Positions 59,844 through 64,000 of a stretch of 64,000 bases of DNA are shown piece by piece. The stretch is from Chitinophaga eiseniae (GTDB lineage Bacteria > Bacteroidota > Bacteroidia > Chitinophagales > Chitinophagaceae): NCBI RefSeq assembly GCF_900167135.1, contig NZ_FUWZ01000006.1:186001-250000 (forward strand), given 5' to 3'. How positions within the stretch are numbered: the first letter of the stretch is position 1; every line of letters begins with the position of its first letter. The position numbers and the translations under genes are program-made. The notes beneath the pieces are model-generated. The model did no database searches. It saw only the letters and a list, made by a program, of their open reading frames with translations, and was not told the DNA's origin.

Positions 59844-60377
59844 TCATTTTCGCCTGATCAGGTATATGCCCTGTAGCGGAAGATTATCCAGTGCGGCCTG
59901 CTGGCCGGTCGGTAGGAATTTGTTTTCTTCAAAGAAGGGGAGCAGCGGATTACCGGTGTATTCGTGCATCCACAAAGCGTCGTAGGATTGACTGATTTGC
60001 AGACACTTTTTTATCAGCGCTTCTTTACAACCGCTGTCGGCATACTGTTGCAATACACCGAAGCCTGCCAGCCGTTTTACTTTTTTATCGGTGAGATCGT
60101 CGGGCCGGCTACCGGCAGAAGTAATCAGCGCATAACCTGCCGGCTCACTACCGGCATACACCATTAGCCACTGGTTGGAGAAATTGTTGATGTCGGATGC
60201 CAGTTGTTGTGGCGTAAAGGTTACAAGATAAGCATCCAGCTGTTTGCCGGTCAACAAGTGCCCGTATTGCTCTTTGCCCAGCGTGGTGATCAGCGAGAAC
60301 AGGGCCTGTATATTGGCTTCGTTCACCACCACAAAGCGGGTGGTGATAGTCTGTGTGGTTTCCATTGCTTTTGTCAT
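59844..60377 (-). CDS. GNAT-like acetyltransferase
   Basis: 177 residues from ATG 60377 (MTKAMETTQTITTRF). Preceding codons of the open frame have poor composition. A GNAT pattern is visible: NQWLMVYAGSEPAGYALITS (beta4), KRLAGFGVLQQYADSGCKEALIKKCLQISQS (alpha3 region), LWMHEYTGNPLLPFFEENKFLPTG. The motif-A Q/R-x-x-G-x-G/A is degenerate, so acetyl-CoA binding is uncertain. Same strand as the esterase, 88 bp upstream of it. Confidence 0.7.
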   Translation of the reverse strand: MTKAMETTQTITTRFVVVNEANIQALFSLITTLGKEQYGHLLTGKQLDAYLVTFTPQQLASDINNFSNQWLMVYAGSEPAGYALITSAGSRPDDLTDKKVKRLAGFGVLQQYADSGCKEALIKKCLQISQSYDALWMHEYTGNPLLPFFEENKFLPTGQQAALDNLPLQGIYLIRRK

Positions 60378-60459
60378 TGTTAAGCTGTAAAGGTAGCCCC
60401 GCTGCTGATGAATGCTGCAGTACACATCCTGAAAAAAGAAACGGTACAGTTGTCGGTGG

Positions 60460-61869
60460 TTACAGCAATGCAGCCCCGGCTTTTTTGAGGGCCCGTTTTC
60501 TGGCAGTGGTATAGGTATCGGCAAAAACGAGGCGGAAACAATGACTGAACGAACCGGAGAAGGAAAAAACATTGCCGGGGGTGAACCGCACCCCGATCCG
60601 CTCACAGGCCTGGTAAAACGCGCCCATGTCTGTACGGAGAGGCAGTTGTATCCAGCAATTGTAACCGCCGGCCGGCCGTATCATGGAAGTACCTTCCGGA
60701 AAGGAGCTGCTGACAAGATGAAGGGTAAGCCAGGCGTTTTTAGCCAGTTGGGTACGGAATGAACGCAGGTGGCGGTCGTAGCTGTTGGTGCGTAGCAGCT
60801 GTGTCACCGTCTCCTGGAAAACAGGAGACACCGAACTGCCGAGGGCAAACCGGATCTGTTCCGCCCGGGAGAGATAACGGCCGGCCGACAACCATCCCAG
60901 CCGGATACCCGGCGCCAGCGTCTTGGCATAAGAGGAGTAGGTCATCACCAGGCCGCTGTCGTCCAGCGATTTCAGCGGAGAAGGGCGTGCGCCGCTGAAA
61001 TGCAGGTCACCGTAGATGTCATTTTCAATAACAGGGATATCGTATTGCTGTGCCAGCGCCACTAAAGCCTGCTGTTGCGGGAGCGGCATACTGCTGCCTG
61101 TGGGATTGTGGAAATGCGGTGTTAACACAATGGCGCGTACTTTTGTACGGACCGCTACTTTGCGAAGTACGTCCACATCAAACCCGTCGCGGGTGACGGG
61201 AATCTCCACCACCCGTAGCCGCAGCACGGCCAGCACTTCCAGCACGGAGAACACGCACGGGCTTTCCACCGCCACTATATCACCCGGCACACATACCGTC
61301 GATAACGCAATGTATAACGACTGTAACGCACCATCGGTAATCAACAACTCCTCTTCCCGGAACCGGGCGCCATAACCCGCGGCCCGTTGTATGATTTGTT
61401 GTTTCAACACTGGTGAACCACTGGCCGGGTAGTAGCGCAACAAACCGGCCCCCTCTGCACGCACCACCTGTTGCAGGGTACGCAGCAGTAGTTTCTGGGG
61501 TATCATCAGATCGCCGGGCGCTGCCACATTAAAAGCAGATAACGTATGGCGGTTGCCGGGCTGGGCGGTGGTATGTGTCAGTCCCTGCTGAAAAACGGCA
61601 TCTCTCACCACCGGCTGCCGGCTTATTTTTTCCGCTTTCGCCACCGCCGGCTGCCGGCTCACGAAATAGCCTGAGCGCGGCAGGCTCTCTACCAGTCCGC
61701 GCATCAGCAGGTCTTCATAACCACGCTGAATAGTGCTTATGCTGGCGCCGTATTTTTCTTTCAGGGCCCGCACGGAAGGCAGTTTGTAGCCTGGCTGCCA
61801 GAGGCCCTCCCGGATATTTTTTTCAATGTCACGGGTAAATATTTCGTGGCGGTATGTTTTGATGCCCAA
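60460..61869 (-). CDS. MocR-type regulator (GntR HTH + aminotransferase fold), TTG start
   Basis: 469 residues. The frame begins after TGA at 61888, with no ATG before residue 56, so TTG 61869 is the best start. Winged HTH RDIEKNIREGLWQPGYKLPSVRALKEKYGASISTIQRGYEDLL. Aminotransferase-like domain with Lys316 (YSSYAKTLAPGIRLGW), DGALQSLYIAL, PHFHNPTGSSM and ENDIYGDLHF. It is divergent from a VOC gene. Two direct repeats flank the promoter region, one directly against the start codon. Confidence 0.92.
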   Translation of the reverse strand: MGIKTYRHEIFTRDIEKNIREGLWQPGYKLPSVRALKEKYGASISTIQRGYEDLLMRGLVESLPRSGYFVSRQPAVAKAEKISRQPVVRDAVFQQGLTHTTAQPGNRHTLSAFNVAAPGDLMIPQKLLLRTLQQVVRAEGAGLLRYYPASGSPVLKQQIIQRAAGYGARFREEELLITDGALQSLYIALSTVCVPGDIVAVESPCVFSVLEVLAVLRLRVVEIPVTRDGFDVDVLRKVAVRTKVRAIVLTPHFHNPTGSSMPLPQQQALVALAQQYDIPVIENDIYGDLHFSGARPSPLKSLDDSGLVMTYSSYAKTLAPGIRLGWLSAGRYLSRAEQIRFALGSSVSPVFQETVTQLLRTNSYDRHLRSFRTQLAKNAWLTLHLVSSSFPEGTSMIRPAGGYNCWIQLPLRTDMGAFYQACERIGVRFTPGNVFSFSGSFSHCFRLVFADTYTTARKRALKKAGAALL

Positions 61870-61910
61870 ATCTGTACTGTTTATTTTTCATAAATATACG
61901 ATCTGTACCG
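61870..61910. promoter_or_regulatory. Direct repeats, candidate operator of the second MocR regulator
   Basis: ATCTGTACTG (61870-61879) and ATCTGTACCG (61901-61910), 31 bp apart, in the divergent region to the VOC gene. The first copy touches the TTG start. The geometry equals that seen upstream of the other MocR gene, but the sequence differs. Confidence 0.6.
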
Positions 61911-61983
61911 AAATGTGTCACACGGTCGTATTTTACCACCTATATTGTCGTTTTTACACGCTGTATGAATAGGAAATTCGGTA

Positions 61984-61991
61984 TAAGTTTG
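61984..61991 (+). promoter_or_regulatory. -7 element TAAGTTTG of the VOC gene
   Basis: Exact TAnnTTTG match 28 bp upstream of ATG 62020. It makes the MocR repeats (61870-61910) lie about 75-114 bp upstream of the VOC transcription start. Confidence 0.45.
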
Positions 61992-62019
61992 CATCAACAT
62001 CAAACAAAAAAATCAAACT

Positions 62020-62421
62020 ATGGCTACAGCTATTTTTGTCAACCTGCCGGTGAAGGACCTTCAGAAAAGCATTCAGTTTTTTACGCAACTGGGATATACT
62101 TTTAATGCCCGGTTCACCGACGATAAAGCGGGATGCATGGTGATCTCCGATACCATCTATGTGATGCTGCTCACTGAACCTTTCTTCAAAACCTTTACCA
62201 ACAACGGTATCGCAGATACCAGCAAACATACCGAATGTATCAATTGCCTTTCTGCCAGCAGCAGGGAAGAGGTAGACAGTATTGTGGCCAAAGCGGTAGC
62301 TGCCGGCGCTACCACGCCCAAGCCACCGCAGGACCACGGTATTATGTATGGCCATAGCTTCCTGGACCTCGACGGGCACCACTGGGAGTACATGTTCATG
62401 GAGCCTGACTCGCAGAATTAA
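62020..62421 (+). CDS. VOC-family (glyoxalase-like) protein
   Basis: 133 residues. ATAIFVNLPVKDLQKSIQFFTQLGYTFNARFTDDKAGCMVISDTIYVMLLTEPFFKTF and the end GIMYGHSFLDLDGHHWEYMFMEP match the YyaH/PhnB-like lyase-type VOC group. It may carry a metal site (His/Glu at the C-terminus: GHHWE). The divergent MocR gene shares its promoter region. Substrate unknown. Confidence 0.93.
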   Translation: MATAIFVNLPVKDLQKSIQFFTQLGYTFNARFTDDKAGCMVISDTIYVMLLTEPFFKTFTNNGIADTSKHTECINCLSASSREEVDSIVAKAVAAGATTPKPPQDHGIMYGHSFLDLDGHHWEYMFMEPDSQN

Positions 62422-62492
62422 GCAGGCAGGAAGAAGAACGTCGTTATCGCAGTTCACAGCCTGTGACAACGACGCTGTTCTTCCGATGTTAT

Positions 62493-62535
62493 AAAACAGC
62501 AACGCCTCCCTTATACAGGAAGGCGTTGCTGTTTT
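62493..62535. terminator. Bidirectional intrinsic terminator between VOC and GlxA genes
   Basis: 15-bp stem AAAACAGCAACGCCT (62493-62507) with 62521-62535, loop of 13, then a T on the plus strand. A second imperfect hairpin around 62436-62482 precedes it. Strong convergent terminator. Confidence 0.8.
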
Positions 62536-62552
62536 TATGAAGGTCGGTCATG

Positions 62553-63536
62553 TTATGACTCGACTTCTATTTCTTTATTGTACCGGTTCCTGTATTGCAC
62601 CGGCGACATGCCGGTGATTTTCTTGAACGTGATCCGGAATGCTTTGGGGTCGGTATAGCCTACATTGTACATTACCTCATTCACATTCTCGCGGGAAGAC
62701 TCGAGGCTCTTTTTGGCAGCCTCTATTTTTACCCGTTGGATATACTCGACCACCGTATTGGAAGTAGCTTTCTTGAACCGCCGCTCCAGGTTCCTGCGGC
62801 CGAGGGTGAACATGCCGGCCAATTGGTCGACGGTGATTTTTTCGGTGAAATTCTTTTCGATGAATTCCTGTGCCCTGCGGATTGGTTCGTCTTCGTGGTC
62901 TTTCTGGCCGCGGAACACCATAAAGGGCGACTGGCTGTCCCGCTGTATATCTATCTGGAATGCTTTGGAGCAGAAGACAGCGATTTGACGGTCGCAATAT
63001 TTTTCAATCAGGTAAAGAATGAGATTGAGGTAGGAAAAAGCGCCGCCGCTGGAATAGATCCCATGTTCGTCGGTGAGTATTTTATCTTCTACCAGGTCCA
63101 CCTGCGGATACATTTTCCGGAACTCGTTGGCTGCCATCCAGTGGGTGGCGCATTTGCGCCCGTTCACAAGACCGGTGGCGGCCAGCAGGAAAGCGCCTAC
63201 ACAGAGACTGCCCACTTCCGCGCCGGCTTTGTACTGTTGCACGATCCAGGGGAGAAACTCCCGGTTCTGTTCAACGATTTTAGGCATATCGCCGTCTACC
63301 GCCGGAATGATGATAAGGTCGGTTTTGGGGACCTCCTTAATGGTAGCGTCCGCGTAGACGGTATACATCCCCCCGCAAGCGGGCACTTCTTGGGTCAGCC
63401 CTACCAGCTGCACCTTAAACATTGGGGCGTCGCCATTGTTTTTCAACATCTTGTTTACTTCCGTAAACACCTGACGAGGTCCTTCAATACTGCCTAGTAC
63501 GGCTCCTCTGGGAACCAGGATAGATATGTGCTTCAT
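62553..63536 (-). CDS. GlxA-type AraC-family regulator with DJ-1/PfpI domain
   Basis: 327 residues from ATG 63536 (MKHISILVPRGAVLG); the longer frame to 63644 has no conserved residues. The N-terminal DJ-1/PfpI-like domain contains GAEVGSLCVGAFLLAATGLVNGRKCATHW, with Cys112 at the nucleophile-elbow position. The C-terminal two-HTH AraC domain is at about 235-325 (FTEKITVDQLAGMFTLGRRNLERRFKKATSNTVVEYIQRVKIE). Effector unknown. Divergent from the ABC gene at the window edge. Confidence 0.92.
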   Translation of the reverse strand: MKHISILVPRGAVLGSIEGPRQVFTEVNKMLKNNGDAPMFKVQLVGLTQEVPACGGMYTVYADATIKEVPKTDLIIIPAVDGDMPKIVEQNREFLPWIVQQYKAGAEVGSLCVGAFLLAATGLVNGRKCATHWMAANEFRKMYPQVDLVEDKILTDEHGIYSSGGAFSYLNLILYLIEKYCDRQIAVFCSKAFQIDIQRDSQSPFMVFRGQKDHEDEPIRRAQEFIEKNFTEKITVDQLAGMFTLGRRNLERRFKKATSNTVVEYIQRVKIEAAKKSLESSRENVNEVMYNVGYTDPKAFRITFKKITGMSPVQYRNRYNKEIEVES

Positions 63537-63684
63537 AAAGTAAAGGTAAACGGGGTATTTGTCGGGATCAACCCCTCCGTTTGGCGTAAATACACCCCCT
63601 GCAGATGATGTATTAACTATTTTCTTTACGTGGGTGTAATTCACTGCCAGCGGGGGACAGGTTGGGAATATAGCCCTGCCGGGG

Positions 63685-63714
63685 TTGCCTTTTGGCCATT
63701 TTCTGCTATCTTTG
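63685..63714 (+). promoter_or_regulatory. Primary-sigma promoter of the ABC ATPase gene
   Basis: TTG (63685-63687) then 19 bp then TATCTTTG (63707-63714), an exact TAnnTTTG. It lies 32 bp before ATG 63747. This has the clearest -33/-7 arrangement I saw on the plus strand. Confidence 0.55.
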
Positions 63715-63746
63715 CCCGCCTCCGGCTAACACTATAAACAGGAATT

Positions 63747-64000
63747 ATGAGTTTTTTAACGGTCTCCAATATCAGCAAAAACCAACTGGGCGTACCAGTT
63801 GTGAAGGACATCAGCTTCACGGTGGAAAAATTTCAAAAAGTGGCCATTGCCGGGGAAACCGGTTCGGGTAAAAGCACGCTGCTGAAAATCGTCGGCGGTT
63901 TTGCGCAACCCGACGCCGGTAAGGTGTCTTTTGAGGAGGTAAGGGTAGAAGGGCCGCTGGAAGTGCTGATCCCGGGACAGCCCGGCATCGCCTACCTGTC
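63747..64000 (+). CDS. ABC transporter ATP-binding protein, partial at window end
   Basis: 84 codons to the window edge. MSFLTVSNISKNQLGVPVVKDISFTVEKFQKVAIAGETGSGKSTLLKIVGGFAQPDAGKVSFE has Walker A GETGSGKST (residues 36-44). The rest of the gene, including the signature and Walker B, is outside the window. Substrate and partner cannot be judged. Confidence 0.9.
   Translation, partial: MSFLTVSNISKNQLGVPVVKDISFTVEKFQKVAIAGETGSGKSTLLKIVGGFAQPDAGKVSFEEVRVEGPLEVLIPGQPGIAYL

Overview
The window looks like a chromosomal segment of a Bacteroidota bacterium, most probably Chitinophagaceae and Chitinophaga-like. The evidence is a SusC/SusD pair with an STN-bearing SusC, an ECF sigma/FecR pair, Oar-like TonB receptor architecture, many surface lipoproteins, near absence of Shine-Dalgarno sequences, and several exact TAnnTTTG -7 elements upstream of genes. 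The genus is inference. I saw no rRNA, tRNA, phage, insertion sequence or CRISPR array.

Left part (1-19 kb): a minus-strand group (MDR oxidoreductase, FdhD, a YdeP-type molybdopterin oxidoreductase, a glycolipid-binding-like protein cut by the window edge). It is followed by a neutral zinc metallopeptidase, nicotinate phosphoribosyltransferase, a voltage-gated-type ion channel with a C-terminal zinc ribbon, a GNAT protein, a zinc phospholipase C-like secreted protein, an AhpD-like protein divergent from an AraC regulator plus DUF417 (resembling the rclR-rclC part of the reactive chlorine response), a transglutaminase fragment, a secreted sugar dehydrogenase and a hybrid histidine kinase.

Middle part (19-35 kb): an orphan Oar-like TonB receptor, a GNAT gene with a TTG start, a frameshifted small secreted-protein gene, a VOC protein, a LysR regulator with a threonine-synthase-like PLP enzyme, and an acyltransferase. 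Then comes a tripartite ABC efflux operon (TolC, HlyD-type lipoprotein, FtsX/MacB permease, ATPase) next to a GbsR/MarR-like regulator. Two related operator-like sites lie upstream of the regulator and of tolC. An azoreductase/HxlR/VOC electrophile-stress module follows, with palindromes in the divergent promoter region and a cysteine at residue 6 of the HxlR protein.

35.2-52.4 kb is one polysaccharide utilization locus whose enzyme set points to heparin/heparan sulfate or a related sulfated uronic-acid glycan: ECF sigma, FecR, STN-type SusC, SusD, heparinase III-like lyase, sulfatase, sulfatase, heparinase II-like lyase, sulfatase, GH88 unsaturated glucuronyl hydrolase. SusC through GH88 are packed with gaps of 1-20 bp or 4-bp overlaps. 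Control appears to run by transenvelope signalling (STN to FecR to sigma). I see no hybrid two-component regulator and no SusE/F-type glycan-binding lipoprotein in the locus.

Right part (52.4-64 kb): an alpha/beta hydrolase, a Crp/Fnr regulator, an NAD-binding epimerase-like protein, an orphan SMI1/KNR4 protein, two MocR-type regulators each with a pair of direct repeats 30-31 bp apart in its promoter region, DoxX-like and DUF2314-like small proteins, a 37-bp-stem repeat hairpin, an erythromycin-esterase-like secreted protein, a GlxA-type AraC regulator, and the start of an ABC ATPase gene cut by the window end.
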